The notes beneath the pieces are model-generated. The model ran no database searches, had not been told where the DNA came from, and saw only the letters and a program-made list of their open reading frames with translations. From assembly GCA_905235525.1 (NCBI GenBank), contig CAJOLW010000006.1:21080-85079 (forward strand): a stretch of 64,000 bases of DNA. Reading direction: 5' to 3'. The position numbers were made by a program, and so were the translations under genes. Shown here in pieces: positions 33,010 through 41,931 of this stretch (position 1 is the stretch's first letter; each line of letters starts with the position of its first letter). The DNA is from an uncultured Bacteroidaceae bacterium. GTDB lineage: Bacteria > Bacteroidota > Bacteroidia > Bacteroidales > Bacteroidaceae.

Positions 33010-34704
33010 ATGAAAAAAAATCGCATTATGCTATTGGCATTCGTTTGCCTCGCTTTCTCTACCATCAATTATGGATTGAGTCAACCAACCGTGCCTGGTC
33101 AATCTCAGGTGCATGCCTACACACTTCCATTGCCTCTTGACAAATCTACCCCAATGGAGCGTTTCGACATTGACAACATTGTGGATGAAGCCTGGAACCA
33201 GTCGGTGCAAGAAAAGGCTCCATCAACCAAGAAGCCCAAGAAGCAGAAGAAGAATGACAATATTCTCAAACGCACGAACTCGAGCATCACTTTCGTTGTG
33301 GATGGGGAGTTGCCTGCCCCTAAGAAGAAATTGACGATGCACAAAGACGGTAAAGCGCTTGCAGATCAGATTGTGGGCAATACGCTGAAGATTCCGTCCA
33401 AACTTCGACAAGTGGTGAAGACCAGTTTTGACAAGGACGAATTCTGCTACATGGCGGAGGATAATTTTTATAAATGTATGGTGCAGGCGTATGCTGACCA
33501 TCGCCCCGTGGTGCTTTCGCCCGACATTGTGTGGCTTATCATCGCACAGAACTTTTCTGCCTATGTGAATGCACATTCGGACGTGATGCGTGACTATTTT
33601 GTGGCGCATGAGGGGAAGATGGATTTGGTGGTCGATTCGAACAATGACATCTTAGAGCAGACAGGCAATGGCGATTGGGAGCAACTGCTGAACGACTTTT
33701 CCGCTTGTGTTGCCCAAAATACAAAGGGGGAGGTGGCAGAGATGCTGACAGCCAATTTCACCACCACAGGCTTCACTGAGCGGATTGCCTCGCAAATCAC
33801 GTTGATAGATGTGGTCAAGACTTATTTCAATTATTGGAACTTGGTTGCAGGATGCGGCATTCCGTACATCACGCTCGAAGGCACTCATGAAGACTGGCAG
33901 AAGGTGCGTGAGAAAGCACGTGGCTTGTCGAAGTATGGTCTTGAAAAGTGGTCAAAAGAATTGGATGAAATATTGACGGAATTTGTGAAAGCATCGGAAG
34001 GGAACCCCAACCAGGCTTTCTGGCAAGACATCGTGAAGAAAACGCGTGTGGATGAATTGAAGTCCAAGGTGTATTGTGGTATGTATGATGAAAAGGGAAC
34101 GACAAAATTGGACGGCTGGTTCCTGAGGTTTTTTCTTGATAAGGTTGAGGGAACTGCTATAAAAGAAAAGTTTTGGGCAGAAGACATGCCATCAGAAATG
34201 GTGCGCGTGCCTTTCAAACATGCCTATTATGACCCCGCCACGCATGAAATACGGAAGGTCTTCCCGATGGAATTGTGGGCAGGATTTGTGGGTGTGGAAG
34301 AAGACGCCCAAACCAAGGCGCTCACTCCTAAGATTGGGTGGTTCGCCCGCCATTCTGACGAGGAAGCCGAGGAACTTTCACATCTGAAGGAAGAAGCCAA
34401 ATATGGGTATCTCCACTATACGATGAATGAAAAAAGACCGGAGGTACCTGCCACTTTTTCCAGAGTGGACAGTATCACAAATTTGGATCTCACTTTTAAG
34501 AACGTTCCAGTCAACATTCCCGCATGGATGGACAACGTCAAGATTACAAACATCACCATCCATTTCAGTGGTGATATGACAGAGGAGGAAGAAGCGCAAC
34601 TGCGCCAGCGATTCCCTCAAGCGAAAATCATAGATATGGAAAAAGAAGCAGCCGAAAGGCGCCAGCAATTAGTTCCTGTCCACAATAGAAAAAGGAAAGG
34701 ATGA
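33010..34704 (+). CDS. DUF4419 domain protein, exported
   Basis: 564 aa from ATG 33010. A signal peptide (about 1-25) is followed by a charged Lys-rich linker with KKPKKQKKN, then the DUF4419 domain (about 100-450) with RPVVLSPDIVWLIIAQNFSAYVN, LVAGCGIPYITLEGTHEDW, WFLRFFLDK and MELWAGFVGVEED. Fungal and bacterial DUF4419 proteins have no known function. Here the signal peptide suggests a periplasmic or surface location. It is a single-gene unit. Confidence 0.85.
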   Translation: MKKNRIMLLAFVCLAFSTINYGLSQPTVPGQSQVHAYTLPLPLDKSTPMERFDIDNIVDEAWNQSVQEKAPSTKKPKKQKKNDNILKRTNSSITFVVDGELPAPKKKLTMHKDGKALADQIVGNTLKIPSKLRQVVKTSFDKDEFCYMAEDNFYKCMVQAYADHRPVVLSPDIVWLIIAQNFSAYVNAHSDVMRDYFVAHEGKMDLVVDSNNDILEQTGNGDWEQLLNDFSACVAQNTKGEVAEMLTANFTTTGFTERIASQITLIDVVKTYFNYWNLVAGCGIPYITLEGTHEDWQKVREKARGLSKYGLEKWSKELDEILTEFVKASEGNPNQAFWQDIVKKTRVDELKSKVYCGMYDEKGTTKLDGWFLRFFLDKVEGTAIKEKFWAEDMPSEMVRVPFKHAYYDPATHEIRKVFPMELWAGFVGVEEDAQTKALTPKIGWFARHSDEEAEELSHLKEEAKYGYLHYTMNEKRPEVPATFSRVDSITNLDLTFKNVPVNIPAWMDNVKITNITIHFSGDMTEEEEAQLRQRFPQAKIIDMEKEAAERRQQLVPVHNRKRKG

Positions 34705-34769
34705 TGGGTGGAAATAGACCTCTCAGAGCTTGAGCCTATTCATCGAATGGACATCATTGAGAAATAGAC

Positions 34770-35558
34770 TTAAAGTGCCACCTCCACCTCTACGGGGCAA
34801 TGGTCGCTGCCCAAGATGTCAGTGTGTATCTTTGCTGATAGGAGTTGGGATTGAAGTCGGTTGGAGCAGAGCCAATAGTCGATGCGCCAACCGGCATTCT
34901 TTTCGCGGGCATGGAAACGGTAACTCCACCACGAATAGATATCGGGAGTATCAGGAAAGAAATGACGGAATGTGTCGGTGAAACCAGCATTGAGGAGGTC
35001 GGTGAATTTGGCACGTTCTTCATCGGTGAAACCGGCGTTGTGGCGATTAGACTTCGGGTTCTTGATGTCAATCTCTTCATGTGCCACATTCATATCGCCA
35101 CAAACAAGAACGGGCTTCTGTGCATCAAGTTTTTGTATATAGAGACGAAAAGCATCATCCCATGTCATGCGTTGGTTAAGGCGTTTGAGCCCATCTTGAG
35201 AGTTGGGGGTATAAACAGTGATGACATAGAATTTCTCATATTCGAGGGTGATGACACGTCCCTCTGTATTCATGCCGAGCCACCCGTTGTCAGACATGGA
35301 AGAGACGATTTCATCGGGCAATCCAAGGGTGACGGAGAGAGGTGTGTGCTTAGTGTAGATGGCTGTGCCTGAATAACCTTTCTTTTCGGCATAGTTCCAA
35401 TAGGACTGATAGCCAGGAAAGGCGAGGTCGAGTTGTCCCTCCTGCATCTTCGTCTCTTGCAGACAAAAGAAATCCGCGTCGAGCGTGGTGAAGACCTCGG
35501 AAAAGCCCTTACCACATACGGCACGGAGACCATTAACATTCCATGAGATGAACTTCAT
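34770..35558 (-). CDS. xth: exodeoxyribonuclease III
   Basis: 262 aa. Start ATG 35558 (MKFISWNVNGLRAVCGKGF); the longer frame would include repeat sequence. EEP-fold motifs: NVNGLRA, LQETKMQEG, YTPNSQDGLKR, CGDMNVAHEEIDI, NAGFTDEER, YSWWSYRFHAREKNAGWRID and LGSDHCPVEVE. AP endonuclease and 3'-exonuclease for base-excision repair. A Bacteroides-type GAATTAACCAC fold-back lies upstream. Confidence 0.95.
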   Translation of the reverse strand: MKFISWNVNGLRAVCGKGFSEVFTTLDADFFCLQETKMQEGQLDLAFPGYQSYWNYAEKKGYSGTAIYTKHTPLSVTLGLPDEIVSSMSDNGWLGMNTEGRVITLEYEKFYVITVYTPNSQDGLKRLNQRMTWDDAFRLYIQKLDAQKPVLVCGDMNVAHEEIDIKNPKSNRHNAGFTDEERAKFTDLLNAGFTDTFRHFFPDTPDIYSWWSYRFHAREKNAGWRIDYWLCSNRLQSQLLSAKIHTDILGSDHCPVEVEVAL

Positions 35559-35593
35559 AAACCGTGATGTTTTGTCAATAGAATTGATGAAAA

Positions 35594-35672
35594 AATTCGT
35601 GGTTAATTCTTGGTAATTCATGTTTTTATTTCAACACGAATGATCACGAATTAACCACGAATGATCATAAAT
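35594..35672. repeat. fold-back with 10/11-nt TTCGTGGTTAA repeats
   Basis: Left arm 35594-35622 (TTCGTGGTTAATTCTTGGTAA...) faces right arm about 35632-35672, which carries CACGAATGATCACGAATTAA in the opposite sense. The period is 10-11 nt, unlike the 7-nt class. It lies between xth and the CoA-transferase on the same strand. Confidence 0.6.
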
Positions 35673-35687
35673 TATTCTTTATATGTA

Positions 35688-37184
35688 TTATGCGAATTTG
35701 CTGAAATCCACCTTGTGCATGTCGCCTTCTTTGATGAATGTGTCGTGGAAGGCATGGGTGGCAGCAAGGTTGTGCCATGACTGTCCCTTTTGCGAAATCT
35801 TGAGGTAGTCCCAAAGGAGTTGCTTGTAGTCGGGGTGTGCACAGTTCTCGATGATGGCATGTGCACGCTCAATAGGGCTCTTGCCACGAAGGTCGGCTAC
35901 ACCCTGCTCAGTTACAATGATGTTGACATCGTGCTCGGTGTGGTCTACATGACTACAGAACGGTACAATGGCAGAGATAGCACCACCTTTGGCTACAGAT
36001 GAGCAAGTGAAAATGCTGAGGAAGGCGTTGCGCTCGAAGTCGCCAGAACCACCGATACCGTTCATCATCTTGGTGCCGCAAATCTGAGTGGAGTTTGCGT
36101 GTCCGTAGAGGTCAACCTCAATGGCTGTATTGATGGCAATGAGTCCCAAACGGCGAATCACCTCGGCGTTGTTGGAGATTTCTGACTGACGGAGCACAAG
36201 TTTGTCCTTAAAGAAATCGATGTTGTCGTAGATGCTCAAGAGTTTGTCGTTGGTGACAGTGAGTGAGCAAGTGGAAGCACACTTCACTTTCTCTTGGAAC
36301 ATGAGGTCAACGATGGCATTCTGGAGCACCTCTGTATAGACTTCCATTTGTGGCATTTCAGGGTTGCTTCCGAGTGCGAAGAGGATAGCATTTGCTGTAG
36401 TGCCCACACCACTCTGGAAAGGAAGGAAGTTAGGAGGGATGATGCCGCGCTTTTTCTCACCCATAAGGAAGTTTGCCACGTTCTCACCAATCTTGTCGGT
36501 GATAGGATCGGCATCCTTAAAGGAACGTGCCTCGTCGGGAATGTTGCACTCAACGACACCCACCACCTTCTTGGGGTCAAGTTGGAGATATGGAGTACCG
36601 ATGCGGTCCGTCACCTTTTCGATTGGAATAGGCTTGCGACAAGGAGGGTCAAGTGGTTCATACACGTCATGCAGACCTTTTGATTTTGGCGAGTGGAAAG
36701 CATTCAACTCAAGGATGATGCCCTTTTGTGCCAAACGTGCTACAGTGGGAGAGATGCCACCTGCAGCAGTGAGATATACCTTGCCGTCTTCTTCGATGGC
36801 ACATACTTCAAGGATAGCCCAATCCACTTGTCCAAGGAATCCATAACGGAGATCCTGAGCCATCATGCCGAGGTGGATGTCATTGTAGGCAATCTCACCA
36901 GCATTCACATGCTTGCGGAAGGTAGAATTGGTGGTATAGGGAGCACGGTAGCGGATGGCTTGCTCGTCAGACAGCACACCGTCACAGGACTGACCTGTTG
37001 ATGCACCTGTGAAGATGCCAATCTGATAAGGATGTCCTGCCTCGTGCTCAGCATGAGCAATCTTGGCAATTTCTGCCGTTACTGCTTTTGGGGTGCCTGC
37101 TGGAGTGAAGCCAGACAGACCAATGTTGTCTCCATTTTTGATGAGTGCTGCAGCCTCTGCAGCGGTGATTCTTGTAAATGCCAT
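35688..37184 (-). CDS. acetyl-CoA hydrolase/CoA-transferase family protein
   Basis: 498 aa; start ATG 37184 (MAFTRITAAEAAALIKNGD). Motifs of the Cat1/succinyl-CoA:acetate class: GLSGFTPAGTPKAV, GASTGQSCDG, QSGVGTTANAILFALGS, IGGSGDFERNAFLSIFTC and AIVPFCSHVDHTEHDVNIIVTEQGVADLRG. Likely role: it moves CoA between acetyl-CoA and succinate (or hydrolyses acetyl-CoA) in acetate formation, a usual fermentation step in Prevotellaceae. The exact acceptor cannot be read from sequence. Its promoter matches fully. Confidence 0.9.
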   Translation of the reverse strand: MAFTRITAAEAAALIKNGDNIGLSGFTPAGTPKAVTAEIAKIAHAEHEAGHPYQIGIFTGASTGQSCDGVLSDEQAIRYRAPYTTNSTFRKHVNAGEIAYNDIHLGMMAQDLRYGFLGQVDWAILEVCAIEEDGKVYLTAAGGISPTVARLAQKGIILELNAFHSPKSKGLHDVYEPLDPPCRKPIPIEKVTDRIGTPYLQLDPKKVVGVVECNIPDEARSFKDADPITDKIGENVANFLMGEKKRGIIPPNFLPFQSGVGTTANAILFALGSNPEMPQMEVYTEVLQNAIVDLMFQEKVKCASTCSLTVTNDKLLSIYDNIDFFKDKLVLRQSEISNNAEVIRRLGLIAINTAIEVDLYGHANSTQICGTKMMNGIGGSGDFERNAFLSIFTCSSVAKGGAISAIVPFCSHVDHTEHDVNIIVTEQGVADLRGKSPIERAHAIIENCAHPDYKQLLWDYLKISQKGQSWHNLAATHAFHDTFIKEGDMHKVDFSKFA

Positions 37185-37222
37185 AAAACCTTTAAGTATT
37201 ACACAGTTTTCCAAAATTTGTG

Positions 37223-37253
37223 CAAAATTAGACATTTTATTTGGATTGACAAA
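37223..37253 (-). promoter_or_regulatory. promoter of CoA-transferase gene
   Basis: Minus strand TTTG (37253-37250), 19 nt, TAATTTTG (37230-37223); 38 nt before the ATG. Full consensus match. Confidence 0.75.
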
Positions 37254-37255
37254 AA

Positions 37256-37288
37256 AAGTAGCACAAAAACTGATGCTTTGTGCTACTT
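37256..37288 (-). terminator. intrinsic terminator after glsB
   Basis: AAGTAGCACAAA and TTTGTGCTACTT form a perfect 12-bp stem with a 9-nt loop. On the minus strand it is followed by a T7 run, so it ends the glsA-glsB transcript just before the CoA-transferase promoter. Confidence 0.85.
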
Positions 37289-37317
37289 AATATAATAAAT
37301 ATATGTGTAAAATATCT

Positions 37318-38349
37318 TTATTTCACGGGATCGAAGTCATCCATTAGTGTTTCTTTTTTGTTTTTGGGCTCGTAGATGACCTTGTTGGCTCCACTGGTGA
37401 TTTGGACGAATTCTGGATGTTCTTTGGCGAAATTGTCAACATATCGGATTCTTTTTTGATCATAAATCTCGCTGACAGCGATGAGGATGCCGGTTTCTTC
37501 TACGTCCCCAAAGCCATAGTTGATGGCAGTGCCAAACATCTTCATGGTGGGGGAGAGACTCATGTAGGCATTGACCAATGGGGGAATGTTATAACCAAGG
37601 GCGCGTACCTCGTGATTCAAAATCTTGTAGTCCTCCTTGAAAGAGTCCTCGCAAAAAAGTTCCTCAAATTCTTTCGGGTCATGTTCCAATTCAAGAGGTT
37701 TGGTGGGAATGACGAGTCCGTCTTTGTCGCCGAAGTGCTTGCGCAGGAAATAGAGAATCATGTCGCGTCCCTTGCGGTTGTAACTGGGGTACATGGTCAT
37801 CTTGCCGAAGAAATATTTGCATCCAGGCATGATAACCGCCAAGGCACCAAGTCCATCCCACAGGTTGTCAAGGGCGAAGATGGACTTGCCATCGGCACGA
37901 GTGGACTGATATTCGAGCGTGACGAATGAACGTCCCAATTCGATGGTGTAGGGCATATATTCCTTGATGAACTTGTCAGAGAAATGGAACATGTGGCTGG
38001 TGGCAAGGATAGGCTGTCCCTTTTCGTCTAACTGTATATCTGGACCAAGGATATAGCGATAGCCACCGATGATTTCTTCCGATTCGGGGTTCCACACGAT
38101 GAGTTGCTTGTAGGGGTTTTCCATCGTGTCGAACTTGTCGAGGTCGCAATCAAGGCCTGTACCACCACCAGCAGCACGAAAGGCTATTTCGCGTAGACGA
38201 CCGATTTCGCGAACAACATTGGGGGCATTTTGCCATGTGACAACATAAACCTCATTGTTGCTCTTGCTGGTCATACGCAATCGCCGCTCGTCGGTGAGTT
38301 CCGATTTCAGCACCTCTTTGGGAATAGGTGCGATGATTTCTGCTTCCAT
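37318..38349 (-). CDS. glsB: glycine-lipid N-acyltransferase (GNAT/OlsB-like)
   Basis: 343 aa. GNAT-type fold with FRAAGGGTGLDCDLDKFD, YKQLIVWNPESEEIIGGYRYI and LGRSFVTLEYQ, as in OlsB/hemolysin-like acyltransferases. In Bacteroides thetaiotaomicron the adjacent pair GlsB/GlsA makes N-acyl-glycine and then the diacyl glycine lipid. The same arrangement occurs here, 19 nt apart. The gene symbol is inferred from this synteny and fold. Confidence 0.8.
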   Translation of the reverse strand: MEAEIIAPIPKEVLKSELTDERRLRMTSKSNNEVYVVTWQNAPNVVREIGRLREIAFRAAGGGTGLDCDLDKFDTMENPYKQLIVWNPESEEIIGGYRYILGPDIQLDEKGQPILATSHMFHFSDKFIKEYMPYTIELGRSFVTLEYQSTRADGKSIFALDNLWDGLGALAVIMPGCKYFFGKMTMYPSYNRKGRDMILYFLRKHFGDKDGLVIPTKPLELEHDPKEFEELFCEDSFKEDYKILNHEVRALGYNIPPLVNAYMSLSPTMKMFGTAINYGFGDVEETGILIAVSEIYDQKRIRYVDNFAKEHPEFVQITSGANKVIYEPKNKKETLMDDFDPVK

Positions 38350-38368
38350 ATCTTGTATTTCCTTATTC

Positions 38369-39253
38369 TTATTTATTGGATGCGTCTTTGTTAAGTTGGT
38401 AAACCTTTTCTTTTACCCATTGTGCCCATTCTGTAGGGGATTTCGATTTGTCAAAAGTCTGCCATGGAATGGGTTTGCCGAAGGTGACTGTGAAAGTTTT
38501 CCCTTGGTTTTTGTACATTTCATCGGCCAAATAGAGCATGGCAATGTTGAATTTGATGTGTAGACGCTTGCACCAACGGGCTATGTTGTAGAAACGGTCA
38601 GAATTGTGACCGGAGAAGTGAACGGGAATTACATCCCTTTGATATTGTACAGACTTTGTGATGAAGGTCTTCTTCCACTCAATATCCCTAATGATGCCGT
38701 CTTCTCCCTTGCGAGAACAAAGTCCAGCCGGAAACATCACCACGTTCTTCTCCGACTGAAAGGCTGCCTCGACCATCTTGGGAAAGTTCCGACTGTTGCG
38801 CCCTGTCTTGTTGATGGGCACACAAAGGGGTGCAAGCCCCTTAAAACTCATCAAGATGTCATTCACGAGATAAACCATCTGGCTGTCATACTTGTGACAA
38901 ATGATGGAGCCTAACGCAATCCCATCCTGCCCGCCAAGAGGGTGATTGCTCACAATGGTGAAGTAACGTCCTCCTTCGTTGCTGGGCAAGGCGTCTAAAC
39001 CTTCCTGAATGATTCCATCAATGTTGGTTTGTACCTTCATCGTGCAATTCAGATACCTGAGACACCCATCTAGCCACTCAACTCCCACTTGTCCTTTCCC
39101 TTCTCCGCATAGATGTATGTTCATCCAGTCCTGGTGGATGATCTGCTTCAGCCATGATACCAAAAACCGAGGAACAAACTTGGATTTTTCACCGAGTTTG
39201 TCCTTCAAGACTTGATCCACGTCAACTCTGAACTCTTCTCCTTCTAAAGCCAT
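38369..39253 (-). CDS. glsA: glycine-lipid O-acyltransferase (PlsC-like)
   Basis: 294 aa. Acyltransferase motifs: SNHPLGGQDGI (HxxxxD-type block), a PINKTGRN segment, MFPAGLCSRK (substrate block) and KRDVIPVHFSGHN-like segment (QYQRDVIPVHFSGHNSDRF). It is the upstream partner of glsB. Predicted to add the second acyl chain to N-acyl-glycine at the inner membrane. The start at 39253 follows a TAATTTTG box on the minus strand. Confidence 0.8.
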   Translation of the reverse strand: MALEGEEFRVDVDQVLKDKLGEKSKFVPRFLVSWLKQIIHQDWMNIHLCGEGKGQVGVEWLDGCLRYLNCTMKVQTNIDGIIQEGLDALPSNEGGRYFTIVSNHPLGGQDGIALGSIICHKYDSQMVYLVNDILMSFKGLAPLCVPINKTGRNSRNFPKMVEAAFQSEKNVVMFPAGLCSRKGEDGIIRDIEWKKTFITKSVQYQRDVIPVHFSGHNSDRFYNIARWCKRLHIKFNIAMLYLADEMYKNQGKTFTVTFGKPIPWQTFDKSKSPTEWAQWVKEKVYQLNKDASNK

Positions 39254-39270
39254 AATATTGAAATGACGTG

Positions 39271-39278
39271 CAAAATTA
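39271..39278 (-). promoter_or_regulatory. -7 box of glsA-glsB operon
   Basis: Minus-strand TAATTTTG (plus CAAAATTA), 17 nt before the glsA start. Confidence 0.5.
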
Positions 39279-39342
39279 TTAAATTTTTTTTGTTTTTTAA
39301 TAAAAAATGAGAACTTTTCACAAGAAGAGCGAAAAAAAGTCG

Positions 39343-39350
39343 TAACTTTG
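39343..39350 (+). promoter_or_regulatory. -7 box of polysaccharide export operon
   Basis: TAACTTTG 125 nt before the SLBB gene ATG. This would give a long leader with a small GGTC/GACC hairpin (39418-39430) and the 14-mer tandem repeat described next. Confidence 0.55.
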
Positions 39351-39446
39351 CATCAATTATGGAAATCATGTGCCAAGTGAGATGAAAACAGAAATGGTAC
39401 AAATCGATTTATGAAAAAGGTCGTCCGACCATGATGAGAAAAAATA

Positions 39447-39474
39447 AAAGAATAATTTGAAAAGAATAATTTGA
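39447..39474 (+). repeat. two tandem 14-nt repeats directly before the export gene start
   Basis: AAAGAATAATTTGA at 39447-39460 and again at 39461-39474, ending one base before ATG 39476. A change in copy number would alter leader length. 14 is twice the 7-nt period seen elsewhere. Confidence 0.7.
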
Positions 39475-39475
39475 T

Positions 39476-41872
39476 ATGAAAAGAGTTTTGTTGGCATCCT
39501 TGTTGTGTTTAACGACAATGCTGGGTGTTTTTGCGCAGATGTCAGATTCACAAGTGATGGATTTTGTTGCCCAGGAAACAAAGGCGGGCGCAAGCCAATC
39601 GCAGATTGTCACACGATTGATGCAACGTGGGGTACAAATCGAACAAATACGCAGAATTCGCAACCAGTATGACTCTCGACTCAAAACTTCAGGTCTTTCT
39701 GCTGCTGCAGATGGTGCTGTTTCGATGGCAACCGACCGTATGCAGGGCAATGGTGATGGTACTTCATCCCAAGAGTTGACTACAGGGCGTCGTGGTACTA
39801 CGGGTGAAATTTATGCTGATGCCGCAGAAGAGCATGCGGATGTAGAGCGCGACGTACAATCCACTCAAAATGTGCAGGGTGAAACTGCAGGCAAGCGCGT
39901 GTTTGGACATGATCAGTTCCGTCGTATCTCTGTGAATCCCAATGTCCCGACCCCTCAGAACTATGTTGTGGGTGCAGGCGACCAGTTGGTGATTGACATT
40001 TATGGAGAGTCCCAAAAAACACTTGTGTATACAATTTCTCCTGAAGGAACTATTACGGTGTCTGGCGTAGGTCCTATCCATGTGAGTGGCCTTACGGTGG
40101 CTGCTGCCCAAAGTAAAATTAAGGCAACGGTGGGTAAGCATTATCAAGGCTCAAGTGTCCGTCTGACATTGGGGCAAACCCGTTCCATCATGGTGAACAT
40201 CATGGGCGAGGTGAACAATCCTGGAACTTACAATATGTCATCATTCGCTACAGTGTTCCATGCAATCTCCATGGCAGGAGGTATCAAGCCTTTGGGTACG
40301 TTGCGTAACATCAAGGTTTATAGAGGCGGAAGACTGGTGACGGTTGTCGATTTCTATGAATACCTTCTGAATGGTAGATTGGCAGGAAATATTAATCTGG
40401 AAGATGATGATGTCATCCATGTAGAGCCTTATGATTGTTTGGTCGGCATCACGGGTAATGTAAAGCGTCCGATGTTTTATGAAATGCGCAAAACGGAAAC
40501 TGTAGGTACGCTGCTCAAGTATGCAGGTGGCTATACAGGCGATGCTTACAAAAAGTCCGTACGTCTTGTTCGACAGACAGGTGAACGCTATACTGTGCAC
40601 AATATTGATGAGTTTGAGATGAATGCATTTACCATTGACGATGGCGATGCTGTGTCTGTAGATGCTATTCTCAATCGTTACGATAATATGGTTGAAATCA
40701 AAGGAGCCGTGTTCCGCCCGGGACAATTCAACATTAGTGGCGATGTTTGTTCGGTGCGTACCCTTATTCTGGCTGCTGATGGTTTGACAGAAGACGCATT
40801 CTTGGATCACGCCATCATTCACCGTTTGAAAGAAGACCGTACCCTGGAGGTGATTCCGATAGATGTGAAAGGTATCATGGATGGTACGGTGGCAGATATT
40901 CCTTTGAAGAATGAGGATGTTGTGTTCATCCCGACCCAAGAAGAACTCCGGAAGGAGCGTTCATTCACCATTACGGGTGAAGTGATGACCCCAGGTGATT
41001 ATGAATATGCTGAAAACACTACCATTGAAGACTTGATTGTTCAGGCAGGTGGTCTGCGTGATGGAGCATCGCTGGCACGCGTTGACATCAGTCGTCGTAT
41101 TAACGACCCCTATTCGACCGAGAAAACTCGTGATATTGCAGAGACGTTCCAGTTTGACATCAAGGATGGGCTTGTCATTAAAGACGGCAGTGGAGCATTC
41201 TACCTTCAGCCATACGATGTGGTGCACGTTCGTCGTAGTCCAGGCTATGTAATGCCTAAGAATATCACTGTAACAGGTGAAGTGAACTACGAAGGAGCAT
41301 TTACTTTGGAGAAGAAGAATCTTCGTTTGACAGATGCCATTCAGATGGCTGGCGGTGTGACCAAAGATGCTTATGTGAAAGGTGCGCGTTTGATTCGCCA
41401 GATGAACGGTGAAGAGCGTGTCCGTAAACGTGCTGTTTTGCAATCTCTGCGTGATGCCTTGGACGAGAAGGATTCCATCTCTTGGAATAAGATGGAAACG
41501 GATAACACCTATTCTGTTGGTATTGATTTGGAAAAGGCGTTGAAAGAGCCGGGAAGCAGGTATGATCTTGTCTTGCGTGAGAATGACCGCATTGATATTC
41601 CAGAATATAATGGTACAATCAGAATCTCTGGCGATGTTCAATTCCCTAATACGATGACATATGTAGAAGGGAAAAAAGCAAAATGGTACATCAACAATGC
41701 AGGAGGATATGGTCAGTCAGCAAAGAAAAGGAAGTCATTTGTGATATATCAGAATGGTATGATGGCTCGTGTCACAAAAGGAACAACTATTGAACCTGGA
41801 AGTGAGATTGTTGTGCCGAGCAAGAAGAGGAAACATATGTTTCTAATATTATGGCATGGGGGAGTGTGTTGA
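39476..41872 (+). CDS. SLBB-domain polysaccharide export protein, C-terminus frameshifted
   Basis: 798 aa as read. Signal peptide (MKRVLLASLLCLTTMLGVFAQ), an N-terminal helical part, then a Poly_export domain (PQNYVVGAGDQLVIDIYGE at about 160) and a series of SLBB repeats (VNIMGEVNNPGTYNM, VEIKGAVFRPGQFNI, FTITGEVMTPGDYEY, ITVTGEVNYEGAFTL, IRISGDVQFPNTMTY). This is the large Bacteroidetes outer-membrane export protein of the Wza class. The read end is MFLILWHGGVC. In another frame the sequence continues TYVSNIMAWGSVLSPLATM and on to a stop at 41919. One lost A in the AGGAAACATAT stretch (about 41831-41833) explains this. First gene of the operon. Confidence 0.85.
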   Translation: MKRVLLASLLCLTTMLGVFAQMSDSQVMDFVAQETKAGASQSQIVTRLMQRGVQIEQIRRIRNQYDSRLKTSGLSAAADGAVSMATDRMQGNGDGTSSQELTTGRRGTTGEIYADAAEEHADVERDVQSTQNVQGETAGKRVFGHDQFRRISVNPNVPTPQNYVVGAGDQLVIDIYGESQKTLVYTISPEGTITVSGVGPIHVSGLTVAAAQSKIKATVGKHYQGSSVRLTLGQTRSIMVNIMGEVNNPGTYNMSSFATVFHAISMAGGIKPLGTLRNIKVYRGGRLVTVVDFYEYLLNGRLAGNINLEDDDVIHVEPYDCLVGITGNVKRPMFYEMRKTETVGTLLKYAGGYTGDAYKKSVRLVRQTGERYTVHNIDEFEMNAFTIDDGDAVSVDAILNRYDNMVEIKGAVFRPGQFNISGDVCSVRTLILAADGLTEDAFLDHAIIHRLKEDRTLEVIPIDVKGIMDGTVADIPLKNEDVVFIPTQEELRKERSFTITGEVMTPGDYEYAENTTIEDLIVQAGGLRDGASLARVDISRRINDPYSTEKTRDIAETFQFDIKDGLVIKDGSGAFYLQPYDVVHVRRSPGYVMPKNITVTGEVNYEGAFTLEKKNLRLTDAIQMAGGVTKDAYVKGARLIRQMNGEERVRKRAVLQSLRDALDEKDSISWNKMETDNTYSVGIDLEKALKEPGSRYDLVLRENDRIDIPEYNGTIRISGDVQFPNTMTYVEGKKAKWYINNAGGYGQSAKKRKSFVIYQNGMMARVTKGTTIEPGSEIVVPSKKRKHMFLILWHGGVC

Positions 41873-41931
41873 GCCCGCTTGCTACAATGGTGGCTTTGAT
41901 TTCGTACCTGACCAAATAAAAAAGAAGCGTT

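Noticed and set aside
39360..39413. Two very short ORFs (8 and 10 codons) in the export operon leader as leader peptides
   Set aside because: Too short to separate from chance; no start-region signal.
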